Assembly: GCF_000499385.1 (NCBI RefSeq)
Contig: NW_013653883.1
Location: 1 to 20,000 of the forward strand
Direction: 5' to 3'
Source of the DNA: Eimeria necatrix
Taxonomy: Eukaryota; Apicomplexa; Conoidasida; Eucoccidiorida; Eimeriidae
Length of the DNA: 20,000 nucleotides
Shown piece after piece: positions 1 to 9,401 of the stretch (the stretch's first letter is position 1; each line of letters opens with the position of its first letter). A program made the position numbers and the translations under genes. The notes below the pieces were generated by a model. It ran no database searches. It was not told where the DNA came from and saw nothing but the letters and a program-made list of their open reading frames with translations.

Positions 1-98
1 GCAAACGCGTCCGCGTTTGACACCCCACATATCCCTCGCCAGCTGTCCCTTCGCGGCAGCCTGCGCCCAAACGCACTGTCCCTACACCCGCCTCCTCA

Positions 99-535
99 GC
101 TGTACGTACACCCCAGCTGTACGTACACCTCAGCTGTACGTACACCCCAGCTGGACCTACACCTGCCGCCTCAGCTGTACGTACACCCCAGCTGGACCTA
201 CACCCCAGCTCCACCTACACCCGCCTCCCCAGCTGTACGTACACCCCAGCTGGACGTACACCCCAGCTGGGCGTACACCTCAGCTGTATGTACACCCCAG
301 CTGGACGTACACCCCAGCTGTATGTACACCCCAGCTGTGCATACACCCCAGTGGACGTACACCCGAGCTGTGCATACACCCCAGCTCGACGTACACCCCA
401 GCTGGACGTACACCCCAGCTGTACGTACACCCCAGCTCCTCAGCTGTGCGTACACCCCAGCTGGACGGACACTTCAGGTGTACGTACACCGCGGCGCCGC
501 CCCATGCTCAGGTGTACGTACACCGCAGCGCCCCC
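99..535. repeat. Tandem palindromic GTAC-type repeat array
   Basis: About two dozen copies of a roughly 18-bp unit of the form CAGCTGTACGTACACCCC, with variants CTGGACGTACACC, CTGTATGTACACC and CTGTGCATACACC. The core GTACGTAC is self-complementary. The last two copies (477-490 and 511-524) are the perfect 14-bp palindrome GGTGTACGTACACC that recurs singly elsewhere in the window. Long open frames exist here on both strands (HPSWTYTP-type repeats) only because the repeat lacks stops; they are not credible genes. Confidence 0.9.
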
Positions 536-769
536 CACCCCGCCCCCATTTTGCTCTTTCGCAAATGCAAACGCAAGGCAATATCCATTTTAGTTTTTGT
601 TTTCATTCTTATTATTTACTTCTAGTTTTAGACTTTGGCAATTCTACAAGTTTTATTTTTTATGTTTAGTTTTCGACTTTGGCAATTCTACAGCTGGCCC
701 TTTATTTGCACTTTTTCAATAAAAAGAACTACTCAGCGCACGCTCAGACACCTGGACACTGCCCACAAC
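536..769. other. AT-rich spacer with short direct repeat
   Basis: No gene is visible. The 18-mer GACTTTGGCAATTCTACA occurs at 631-648 and again at 675-692, 44 bp apart, in T-rich DNA. There is an AATAAA at about 719-724, which could be a polyadenylation-like hexamer but has no gene attached to it. Confidence 0.6.
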
Positions 770-1063
770 ATGCATGCATGCATGCATGCCTTCATGCATG
801 CATGCATGCATGCATGCACACATGCATGAAGGCATGCATAGATGCATGCATGCACACATGCATGCATGCATGTATGCGCACATGCATGCATGCATGCATG
901 CACGCATTTCATCAACAAAACTGCAACCAGTGCACACGTTCGCGTGCATGCATGGAGGTGTGTGCATGCATGCAGGTGCATGCATGCATGCAGGTGAGTG
1001 CATGCATGCAGGCGCATGCATGCATGCAGGTGAGTGCATGCATGCAGGTGAGTGCATGCAGTG
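770..1063. repeat. (TGCA)n / TGCATGCA arrays
   Basis: Two stretches (770-905 and 945-1063) of TGCATGCATG runs broken by short spacers such as GGTGAG and CACA. Every unit is self-complementary. TGCATGCA is a known recognition sequence for an ApiAP2 DNA-binding domain in Plasmodium (AP2-EXP class) and TGCATGC is a known promoter element in Toxoplasma; whether it acts as such here is inference. The His/Ala/Cys/Met frames read from it are repeat artefacts. Confidence 0.9.
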
Positions 1064-1075
1064 TTTGGGGCTGAC

Positions 1076-1249
1076 TGCAGTTGGGGGGGATTTTGGACTT
1101 GATGAAAGAGTGAAAAGAACTTCCGGGGCCTTTGAGGAGAAGAGCGGCCTTTGGAGACAGACAGCGCATTGACTCTCCGCAGGACCCCACACAATGGAGA
1201 CTGTCGATGAACTCCATCTCGTCGGAGATAGGGAGACACACCCAGTGTT

Positions 1250-1288
<39 letters not shown>

Positions 1289-1313
1289 CTGACTCATCCA
1301 TCAGCCGCACCAC
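1076..1313 (-). CDS. Possible exon, unrecognised (low confidence)
   Basis: An open minus-strand frame contains a non-repetitive stretch (SDEMEFIDSLHCVGSCGESM and onward to KSKIPPNCSQ) preceded by an alanine run encoded by CTG/CAG DNA. It is the only segment of the first 2.3 kb with protein-like composition. No family is recognised, no convincing splice partner was found, and upstream lies the CTAG satellite. It may be a gene remnant or chance. Confidence 0.22.
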
Positions 1314-1398
1314 TGCGCTGTCTCCGCAGAAGTGCCGGTCTGCTGCTCGCTGCAGCTCCGACGACGCTGAGCAACACAGCCCACGGGGAACACACAGC

Positions 1399-2345
1399 TA
1401 GCTAGCTAGCTAGCTAGCTAGCTAGCTAGCGGCTATCTGGCTAGCTAGCTAGCTAGCGGCTATCTGGCTAGCTAGCTGGCGAGCTGGCTGGCTGGCTAGA
1501 TAGCTAGCTGGAGAGCTGGCTAGATAGCTAGCTGGCTAGCTAGCTAGCTGATGAGCTGGCTGGCTAGCTAGCTGGCTAGCTGGCTAGTTGGTGAGCTGGC
1601 TGGCTAGCTTGCTGGCTAGCTAGTGAGCTAGCTGCGCGACTCAGGGGGACCTGGCTAGCTAGCGGGTCCAGCGCTGGCTAGCTGACTCCCTCCAACCTGC
1701 TTCCCGCGTGGGCCCGTCGAACTAGCTATTCAGCGCTACACAGCTAGCTAGAGAGCTAGCTAGCTAGCTAGGCAGCTAGCTAGCTTGCTGGGCGCCCGCT
1801 CAGCAGCTAGCTGGCTGACTAGCTAGCTGCCTCATTGGGGTGCCCGGCAAGTCGACGGCTAGCTAGCTGCCTCCTGAGCTGGCTAGCCAGCCAGCCAGCT
1901 GCCACGACAACTGCCCACTGAGCTAGCTAGCTGGCTAGCTGCTTAGCTGGTTACTTATCCAGCCAGCCAACCAGCTAACTAGCTACCCAGCTAGCTACCC
2001 AGCCCTCCCCCCACTAGCTATCTACCCAGCTAGCACCCAACTAGCTAGCTACCCAGCTAGCCCACCCGCCCGCCAGCCCGCCAGCTAGCTAGCTCGCTAA
2101 CTACCCAGCTAGGTAGCCAGCCAGCTGTCTAGCTAGCTAGCCAGCCGTGCGGCTAGCCAGCCAGCTGCGCGGCCATCCAGCCAGCTGCGTGGCTAGCCAG
2201 CTAGCTAGCTAGCTAGCTAACTAACTAACTAACTACCTAGCTAGCTACCTAGCTAGCTAGCTAGCTAGCTAACTAACTAACTAACTACCTAGCTAGGAAA
2301 CTAACTAACTGCCTAGCTAGCTAGCTAGCTAGCTAGCTAGCTAGC
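1399..2345. repeat. CTAG/AGCT tetranucleotide satellite 1
   Basis: About 950 bp of (AGCT)n with point variants. In the left half the variants are mainly CTGG and GGCT (A to G on the plus strand); from about 1890 they become CCAG, CAGC and CTAAC (T to C or G to A on the plus strand), so the variant strand bias flips within the array. The right edge runs directly into the 3' end of the minus-strand gene at 2341 and provides its stop codon. Confidence 0.92.
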
Positions 2346-2918
2346 TGGGGGGCTCACTGCACCAGCGCTTGAGGAGCTCGTGCCTGTCGAGGGGCAGCAA
2401 GTGTTTCTGGGCCCCCTGGCGGGGCTTGCCGGGGCAGTTGAAGGCCTGGAGACAAACGTCGAGACAAGTCCCCATTTTTTGCAAATTCAGAGACTCCAAA
2501 AGGAGACAGTAAACTGTCCCCTCCAGGGCCCGCGCGGCCATGCGGCCGCCCCCCGGAAAGGCCACTTCGCACTCCAAGTCCAGCTGCGCCTGCAGCACTG
2601 ACGGGGTCACCGGCACTGTCTCCTTTTCCTGGGGGGCCCCCTGGGTCTCTTCCGGGTCCTGGGGGGCCCCCTGGGTCTCTTCCGGGTCCTGGGGGGCCCC
2701 CTGGGTCTCTTCCGCGTTTTGGGGGGCCCCCCCGGAGGCCCCCGAGGCCCCATGGGCGTCTAAGGCTGCTGCTGCACCGTCTGCTGCTGCTGCTGCTGCG
2801 CCGTTTGCTGCTGCTCCTTCTTTTGCTGCTGCTGCTGCTGCTGCTGTCTCTTTTTCTTCTTTGTCCTTATTCTTTGACTTAAAGAGGTTCCAGAACCACT
2901 GCGTCTTCGCCCTCTGCT
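2341..2918 (-). CDS. Last exon of the unrecognised minus-strand gene
   Basis: This 578-nt exon starts with 2 nt completing a codon begun by the previous exon, then 191 codons and TAG. It carries a 30-bp tandem repeat (about 2626-2735) encoding GAPQDPEETQ, and CTG-derived Ala runs. The stop coincides with the edge of the CTAG satellite, so the original 3' end may have been overwritten. Confidence 0.55.
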
Positions 2919-4054
2919 CTGCGCCCACACAAACCCTAAACCCTAAACCCTAAACCCTAAACCCTAAACCCTAAACCCTAGGCTGGAGACCAAGACGGCT
3001 CAGGTGGAGCACGCCACTCTCCCAGTCAAGCTTTGCAGCTACTTCTCACACCCTGGCCCAATCTTCAAACCCCAAACCCTAAACCCTAGCCCCAGACCCT
3101 AAACCCTAAACCCTAAACCCTAAACCCTAAACCCTAAACCCTAAACCCTCACGGAGGTAGCTGCGTCCCAGGGACTCCATGAAACTCCACTGTTCCTTAT
3201 TTTCTTCATTTACATGCAAATCAAAAGCCCCAGCTTTATGCAATTCTTTCAAAAGCTTTTTTTGTCCCTTTCTGTGAATGTACATTTTGAGGCCCCCCCC
3301 CTCAAACAAAGGGTACGAATAAAAGGCCCTTGTCACGGCTTGTTCGAGTTGGGGGTTTGCGGGGGGCCCCCCGGGGGCCCCCCGGGGGCCCCTCCGGGGG
3401 CCCCCCCTGAGGGGGCCCCCCCCCTCCCTCACGGCCTCCAGGAACGCCAGCTTGGGGGGCCCCCTGGAGGGCCCCAGAGACACGGGGGCCCTCCGGGACT
3501 CAGGGGGCCCCCGGGGCCCACTTCTTTTGTCCCCTTTTGTCTCCAAAGCAGCCTGTGGGGCCCCACAGGAGGGGCCCCCCGCGGCGCAGGTCCCCGGGGG
3601 GCCCCCCTGAGGTGTACGTACACCTGAAGCCAGCCCCTGCTGCGCAAAGGACAAAAACTCGGGGGCCCCCTGCAGCAGCAAATGGGGGGAGTTGCTGCGG
3701 CGCAGTGCTGCGGGCCCCACACGCAAGCAGCAAAAAGGGACTTGCTGCTGCTTGCTGCTGCTTGCTGCTGCAGCAAGCCGGAAGGGCTGCTGCTGCTGCT
3801 GCTGCTGCTGCTGCAGCGGCAGCAGCGCGGCAGCAGCAGCGGCGGAAGAAGCGGCGGCAGACAAGGCAGCAGCAGCAGCGAAGGTAGTCGCAGCGGCAGC
3901 AGCAAGAATAGCAGCAGCAGCAGCAACGGAAATGCAGCAGCAGCAGCAGCAGCAGCAGAAGAGCAAGAGCAGCAGCAGCAAACGGACAGCTGCAGCAGAA
4001 GTGGCAGCAGAGGACCGCAGCAGCATGAGCTCTCTGGGCACTTCGGCTTCCCAG
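2341..4054 (-). CDS. Unrecognised protein, two 3' exons (5' end unresolved)
   Basis: Two minus-strand exons. The upstream exon (4054-3153) follows a CTACAG acceptor; the last exon (2918-2341) follows a GCGCAG acceptor, and the GTGAGG donor at 3152 and that acceptor join in phase. Upstream exon: low-complexity Ala/Leu/Cys and Gly-Pro stretches, then a unique segment with FYSYPLFEGGGLKMYIHRKG and ENKEQWSFMESLGRSYL. Last exon: aromatic and charged QWFWNLFKSKNKDKEEKE, an Ala-rich run, repeats of GAPQDPEETQ, then VAFPGGGRMAARALEGTVYC and a tail ending LLKRWCSEPPS. The TAG stop is formed by the first CTAG of the adjoining satellite. I do not recognise the family, and the true start lies upstream of 4054 or is hidden by a further intron within the low-complexity part. 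Conservation-like composition on both sides of a phase-consistent intron is the main reason to believe it. Confidence 0.55.
2919..3152 (-). other. Telomere-repeat intron of the unrecognised gene
   Basis: This 234-nt intron has AAACCCT blocks on the plus strand at 3067-3149 and 2931-2981, that is TTTAGGG in transcript orientation beside both the donor (GTGAGG running into GTTTAGGG) and the acceptor. The core 2982-3066 is unique. Confidence 0.6.
3153..4054 (-). CDS. Upstream exon of the unrecognised minus-strand gene
   Basis: This 902-nt open exon has 1 nt of a split codon at each end. The first residues after the acceptor, WEAEVPRELMLLRSS, look like ordinary protein and argue that translation begins further upstream. 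The middle (about 3680-3970) is CAG/CTG-derived Ala, Leu and Gln runs that might in part be a further intron; 3360-3600 is GGGGGCCCCC-rich Gly-Pro coding DNA. Confidence 0.45.
3611..3624. repeat. Dispersed palindrome GGTGTACGTACACC
   Basis: Perfect 14-bp inverted repeat. It lies inside the upstream exon of the unrecognised gene, where it reads GVRTP on the minus strand. Confidence 0.85.
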
Positions 4055-4067
4055 CTGTAGCCGAGCC

Positions 4068-4104
4068 TAGGGTTTAGGGTTTAGGGTTTAGGGTTTAGGG
4101 TTTG
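4068..4104. repeat. Telomere-like block (TTTAGGG)
   Basis: Five heptamers ending in TTTGGG. In minus-strand transcript orientation this is AAACCCT placed just upstream of the CTACAG acceptor of the exon starting at 4054, the position such blocks take in the SDA1 introns. Confidence 0.9.
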
Positions 4105-4267
4105 GGCCTTGACTCACTGGGGATGTTATTGACCTCTAGGGGGCTGCTGCTGGGTTTTGCTGCTGCTGCTGCTGCTGCTGCTGCACTGCCAGTTAGCTGC
4201 AGGGCCTAAAGAGGAGACAGCAGACAGCGTGTGTGGGTGTTTCTGGGGGCCCATTGGCCTTGCTAGC

Positions 4268-4326
<59 letters not shown>

Positions 4327-4336
4327 GGAGACTCAC

Positions 4337-4490
4337 CGGCGAGAAGCCGAGGCAGCAAAGGAGCAGCAGCAGCAGCAGCAGCTGCTGCTGCTGCTGCAGC
4401 AGCAGCAGCATCCTGGCCGAGGCCGTCGTCCCCAGGTGTCTGTACAGCTCGAGCCCGCGGCGGCGCAGGGGCCCCGGGGCCCCCCCGGCG
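4337..4490 (-). CDS. Possible exon with strong splice signals (low confidence)
   Basis: On the minus strand a TTTTATTTCAG acceptor precedes 4490, and a textbook GTGAGT donor follows 4337. The segment is GC-rich and one frame reads LELYRHLGTTASARM and then Leu/Gln runs. It could be a 5' exon of the gene at 2341-4054, but I could not show that the phases fit, nor recognise the product. Confidence 0.25.
4435..4448. repeat. Variant palindrome GGTGTCTGTACAGC
   Basis: Degenerate copy of the dispersed motif, with a mismatch in both arms. It lies inside the doubtful exon at 4337-4490. Confidence 0.7.
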
Positions 4491-4557
4491 CTGAAATAAA
4501 AGTTGAATTAAAAATAGATTAATTATTAAAATAAATAAATGCGAAAAAAGCAAAGAA

Positions 4558-4601
<44 letters not shown>

Positions 4602-4633
4602 CCTGGACCGAACCACTGCCGCAGTCGCGCTGA

Positions 4634-4647
4634 GGTGTACGTACACC
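4634..4647. repeat. Dispersed palindrome GGTGTACGTACACC
   Basis: Perfect copy, extended to TGAGGTGTACGTACACCTCA, a 20-bp perfect inverted repeat. Confidence 0.9.
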
Positions 4648-4762
4648 TCAGATCCGCAAGGACCCTCTGCAGCAAACAAGCCCTTTTGCGAACTTCCAAG
4701 TTAATTCATTTTTTCCAGTTTGACAAAAAAGAGAGACAGCAGCAGGGGGCTAAACAAGAAAG

Positions 4763-4816
<54 letters not shown>

Positions 4817-4845
4817 AGCTGCTGCGCTGGGAGCGTCGCCGCTGA

Positions 4846-4859
4846 GGTGTACGTACACC
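4846..4859. repeat. Dispersed palindrome GGTGTACGTACACC
   Basis: Perfect copy 212 bp from the previous one, again directly preceded by GCTGA. Confidence 0.9.
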
Positions 4860-4960
4860 TTGACCCCAGGTGTCTCCTTTCTCTGTCTCCAACCCCACAC
4901 TTTAGAGACCAAGTTTTTCCCGCGAAGCTTCAGCTAGAAACTGAACCCCTGGCCCACAAC

Positions 4961-5006
4961 CCCAAACCCTAAACCCTAAACCCTAAACCCTAAACCCTAA
5001 ACCCTA
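4961..5006. repeat. Telomere-like block (AAACCCT)
   Basis: Six to seven heptamers in AAACCCT orientation, in the intergenic region between the minus-strand genes. Confidence 0.9.
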
Positions 5007-5230
5007 GTTGCGCGGCTGTTATTTCTCCCAACGCCCATCGCGTTCTGAAAGCCCCAAAATAAGCCCATCAAGTTCTTAAAGATCTCCTAGTGTGCAAGCC
5101 CATTTGCTGCTGCTGCTGCTGCAGCAGCAGCAGCTGCTGCTGCTGTTGCTGCTGCTGCAGTTGCCGCTAGCGCCTGCACTGCTGCTGCTGCTACTGCTAC
5201 TGTTGCTGCTGCTGCTACTGTTGCTGCTGC

Positions 5231-5264
<34 letters not shown>

Positions 5265-5373
5265 AATCAGCGGAGACGAACTGCAGCAGCTGTCCCCTCG
5301 CGGTGTCCCTACAGCTGTTTGGGCCTTTGGAAGCAAAAAGAACTAAAAGTTCCATTTAAAATAAAATGCAACT

Positions 5374-5420
<47 letters not shown>

Positions 5421-5509
5421 GAAATGCTTCAAAATAAAATTGAGTCTGCAGCAGCAAAAGCTCTTGCGGAAGCACTGCAGCGCAGCAGCGCCAGCTGTCT
5501 CCTTGCTGC
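5007..5509. other. Intergenic, CTG/CAG tracts
   Basis: CTG-rich at 5106-5262 with interspersed TTG and CTA, and CAG-rich at 5375-5420. 5106-5150 is CTG, CAG, CTG and so self-complementary. No gene is supported; the leucine and serine open frames are repeat translations. Confidence 0.6.
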
Positions 5510-5725
5510 TTCACTGCGTCTCTTTTTGTCTTTTTGTCTTTTCAGATTTTCTTTTCTTTCTGTCTCCTTTTGTGTCCCTTTTTGTCTCCTTTTGCTTCTT
5601 TTCTGTCCCTTTTCTCTTCTTTTTGTCTCCTTTTTCTCTCCTTTTTCTCTTCTTTTGTCTCTTTTCCTTTTGTCTCCTTTTTGTTTTCTTTTGTCTCCTT
5701 TTCCCCTTTTCTGTCTCCGCAGCAG
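5510..5725. repeat. Pyrimidine strand-asymmetric tract (TTTTGTCTCC)n
   Basis: About 215 bp of almost pure T/C on the plus strand, built from irregular copies of CTTTTTGTCTCC. It lies just beyond the 3' end of the PDCD2-like gene. Similar tracts occur in SDA1 introns 9 and 11. Confidence 0.8.
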
Positions 5726-5761
5726 CAGCCGCTGTCTCCAAGTGTGGGGCCCCACACCTGG

Positions 5762-5813
5762 GGTGTCTGTACACCTCGCGGGTGTCTGTACACCTCGCGG
5801 GTGTCTGTACAGC
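5762..5813. repeat. Three 19-bp tandem copies of the variant palindrome
   Basis: GGTGTCTGTACACC at 5762 and 5781 and GGTGTCTGTACAGC at 5800, each 19 bp apart with CTCGC between. They abut the TGA stop (5816-5814) of the minus-strand PDCD2-like gene, so they form the start of its 3' UTR. Confidence 0.85.
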
Positions 5814-6011
5814 TCAGCTGTGCAGCGGGTCCGGCTGCGCATAAACGAACTCTTCTCTGTATCCACTGTCTCCTTTTGAGAAGCAGCAGCAGCTTTTGCT
5901 GCTGCAGCAAAACACTGCAACAGCCCCGAAGGCCAGCCGCTCCAGTGCTGCTGCTGCTGCGGGATCCGATCCCACGCCCTCCGCCAGAAACGACAGCAGC
6001 TGCGGCTGCAC
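5814..6011 (-). CDS. PDCD2: PDCD2-like exon 5 (end of PDCD2_C domain)
   Basis: 65 codons and TGA. VQPQLLSFL continues the FEFQ motif of exon 4; LAFGAVAVFCCSSKSC and YREEFVYAQPDPL match the end of the family. The acceptor is the last CTGCAG of a (CTG)n tract. Confidence 0.92.
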   Translation of the reverse strand: MQPQLLSFLAEGVGSDPAAAAALERLAFGAVAVFCCSSKSCCCFSKGDSGYREEFVYAQPDPLHS

Positions 6012-6013
6012 CT

Positions 6014-6065
<52 letters not shown>

Positions 6066-7256
6066 ATTGGGCAGAGACAACTTTAAAGGCGCGGCACAGG
6101 CCTTGCTCCAGCTAAAGTGTCTCCTGTCTCTCTTTTGTCCCTTATCTCTGTCTCTTTAAGTCTCCTCAATGCATGCATTATTGACAGGCATTGCTCCAGC
6201 TAAAGTGTCTCCTGTCTCTCTTTTGTCCCTTATCTCTGTCTCTTTAAGTCTCCTCAATGCATGCATCATTAATGCATGCATGCATGCATTAATGATGCAT
6301 GCATGCATGCACTAATGATGCATGCATGCATGCACTAATGATGCATGCATGCATGCATTAATGATGCATGCATGCATGCATTAAAAGAACTTCTTAAGAA
6401 AATAAAACTGTCTCCTTAAAGCCTTGGAAAGAACTTGTTAATAAAATAAAACTGTCTCCTTAAGCCTTGGAAAGAACTTCTAAAGTATATAGAAAATAAA
6501 ACTGTCTCCTCGAGAACTCGTGAATAAAACAAACTGTCTCCTCAAGAACTCGTGAATAAAACAAACTGTCTCCTCAAGAACTCGTTAATAAAACAAACTG
6601 TCTCCTCAAGAACTTGTAAATAGAATAAAACTGTCTCCTCAAGAACTTGTAAATAGAATAAAACTGTCTCCTCAAGAACTCGTTAATAAAATAAAACTGT
6701 CTCCTCAAGAACTCGTTAATAAAATAAAACTGTCTCCTCAAGAACTCGTTAATAAAATAAACTGTCTCCTCAAGAATTCATTAATAAAATAAAACTGTCT
6801 CCTCAAAACTCGTTAATAAAATAAAACTGTCTCCTCAAAACTCGTTAATAAAACAAAACTGTCTCCTCAAGAACTCTTAATAAAACAAAACTGTCTCCTC
6901 AAGAACTCGTGAATAAAATAAAACTGTCTCCTCAAGAACTCGTTAATAAAATAAAACTGTCTCCTCAAAACTCGTTAATAAAATAAAACTGTCTCCTAGG
7001 CCCGACCTGGAACTCGAAGTGTCTCCTTTCTCCGCAGCAGCAGCGGGGGACTTGTGGGGTTTGGAGTTGCTGCTGGCTGAAGGGCCACAAGGGGTCTCCT
7101 TGCTGCGCAAATCGCAGCACTTGTCCCCTTGTGGGGTGTCTCCTCACTCTTTGCAAAAACAACTCCAGCTGTCTGTCTCCTTTTGCTGTCTCCAAGTGAA
7201 TTTCCTCAAAAGCCGCCAACTCCGAGCAGTCCAGCTCCTCCTCTGCGCGCCCAACG

Positions 7257-7307
<51 letters not shown>

Positions 7308-8235
7308 GGTGGCTACGGCTGCGGCAGCAGCAGCAGAGAAGCAGCGGCAGCCAAGCAGCAGCAGCAGCAGCAGCAGCAGCGAAGCAGCAGCAGCAGCAGC
7401 AAAGCAGCAGCAAAGCAGCAGCAGCAAGCAGCAGCGGGCTTGGCAGGGTTTAGGGTTTAGGGTTTAGGGTTTACCAGGGTTTTGAGTGACGTTTCGGTGG
7501 TAGTTGAGGAGCAGCTGCTCCTCGTGGGAGAGTTTGCTGCTGCTGCTGCTGCTGTCTCCTTTTTGCAGCCGCAGCAGCAGCGCCTCAAGTGTCTCCTTTT
7601 GCGAGGTGTCTGTACACCCCAAGTCCTCTGTCTCCGCCCGCAAGGGACTCTCTTTAAAGGAGACAAAAACGCTGCCGAACTTGAGCCGCTTCAGGCACCG
7701 CGGGTGCAGCACTTTGCTCGCTGCAGCCCCAAACCCTAAACCCTAAACCCTAAACCCTAAACCCTAAACCCTAAACCCTAAACCCTGGGCGCTGGCGCGG
7801 GACTTAGTGCGGGTGGCAGCAGCCGCTTCGAACCCTCAGGCTAAACCCTGCGGCGAAGCTGGAGCCAAGTGTGCGCCACCCACAAACCCTAAACCCTAAA
7901 CCCTAAACCCTAAACCCTAAACCCTGGAACTTGCTGCCAAGTCGACACTACCATTCAAGCGCTGAGAGGCGCTAGGGTTTAGGGTTTAGGGTTTAGGGCT
8001 AGGGTTTAGAGCATAGGGCCTGGAAACTCTTTAGAAAGTGAAGACCTAGGGTCTGTCGAGCGGCAGCTGCGGACTAGGGTTTAGGGTTTAGGGTTTAGGG
8101 TTTAGGGTTTGAGTTACCTTTGATGTGTTCTGCGTCTAGCAGCAGCAAACCCCGCTGGTCTGCTTCTGTGTCTTCTGCTTCGAAGTTTCCTTCATCTAAA
8201 TCCACAACATTTGGAACATCTGTCTCCTCTTCAGA

Positions 8236-8271
<36 letters not shown>

Positions 8272-8479
8272 GCGCTGCTGCTGCAGCACGCTCTGCAGCC
8301 GCCGCTCCTCCCGCAGCAGCTGCTGCTGCAGCAAACCAGCAGCAGCAGCAAGATCTGTCTCCCCAACTGTCTCCCCGCCAGCCAGCCCGCACACGGGGCA
8401 GCAGCAAAAGTGTCTCTGCTGCTCTCCGCGCTGCAGCTGCCTGATGACTCGCAGCTTAGTGGCCATGTCAATGACCTGG

Positions 8480-8541
<62 letters not shown>

Positions 8542-8638
8542 AGGCTTTGGCGTTGCTGCTGCAGCGCCAGGGGCTGCTGCGGCCGCGTCTGCGCTACTGC
8601 TGCTCTGCTCCTCCCTCTCTCCGTCTTCCCGCTTCTGC

Positions 8639-8679
<41 letters not shown>

Positions 8680-8808
8680 CTGGGGCTTTGGCGCTGCTGC
8701 TGCAGCGCCAGGCGCTGCTGCGGCCGCGTCTGCGCTGCTGCTGCTGCTGCCGTTCTGGCTGTCGCCGCCGCTGCTGCTGCTCTGCTCCTCCCTCTTTCCC
8801 TCTTCCCG

Positions 8809-8857
<49 letters not shown>

Positions 8858-9041
8858 AGTCTCCAAAACTCCTTCTTGGACTCGAAGTAAGTGGAGATTG
8901 CGCAGTTGGGGTACTCCTCGTTTTCCCTGGGGAGGTGTACAGACACCGCGCGGAAGTGGACCCCACAAGACAAGCAGCAAAACAAATAGAGACACCTGTG
9001 GAAGGAAGCAGCCGGGCCCTCCTCCTCCGGCGCGTAGACCT

Positions 9042-9095
<54 letters not shown>

Positions 9096-9357
9096 GCAGC
9101 GGGGAGTCAGCGGCGGCGGCGCAGCAGCAGCAGACGCTCGGCAGCAACCGCGGCTCCCGCCCAGCACCGAGAGCTGCTGCTGCAGCTTGAATTGCTGCAG
9201 CAGCAGCCGCAGCAGCAGCAGCTGCAGCAGCAGCAGCTGCAGCAGCAGCAGAGCCAGCAGCAACGGCAGCAGAAACATCCGCAGCAGCAGCACAGCTGCA
9301 GCGGCGGAACCAGCAGCAGCAGCAGCACCAGCTGCGCCCCCAGCAGCAGCACCCCAT

Positions 9358-9401
<44 letters not shown>

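Larger units (their letters stand above)
4105..4960. other. CAG/CTG-rich region with palindromes, upstream of the minus-strand gene
   Basis: Contains CTG and CAG runs at 4157-4190, 4269-4323, 4364-4410, 4561-4600 and 4764-4818; 4364-4410 is CAG followed by CTG followed by CAG and could fold on itself. Two perfect palindromes (4634, 4846) and one variant (4435) lie here. An AT-rich patch spans about 4495-4560. No gene is supported except a doubtful minus-strand exon at 4337-4490. Confidence 0.6.
6012..7006 (-). other. PDCD2-like intron 4 with minisatellite and TGCATGCA array
   Basis: 995 nt. From its 3' end it holds (CAG)n (CTG in the transcript) at 6014-6062, a duplicated 76-bp segment (6103-6178 and 6191-6266), a TGCATGCATGCATTAATGA array (6240-6385), and a roughly 33-bp minisatellite (6386-6996). 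Donor GTCGGG; acceptor CTGCAG. Confidence 0.88.

Noticed and set aside
17..625. 202-codon open frame of HPSWTYTP repeats
   Set aside because: It is a direct translation of the tandem GTAC repeat, open in several frames on both strands, with no non-repeat domain.
679..1172. MHACMHAC-type open frames on both strands
   Set aside because: (TGCA)n has no stops in most frames; the product is a pure repeat artefact.
2931..2981. True chromosome end
   Set aside because: Heptamer blocks are short, occur in both orientations, and are embedded between exons of ordinary genes; this is not a terminal telomere.
5814..6080. Exon 5 of PDCD2 starting upstream with a polyleucine run
   Set aside because: The leucine run is the CTG tract of intron 4; the family match FEFQ-VQPQLL needs a junction exactly at CTGCAG/GTG.
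6386..6996. CRISPR-like array
   Set aside because: Units are contiguous and AT-rich, with no unique spacers and no cas genes; it is a minisatellite in a eukaryotic intron.
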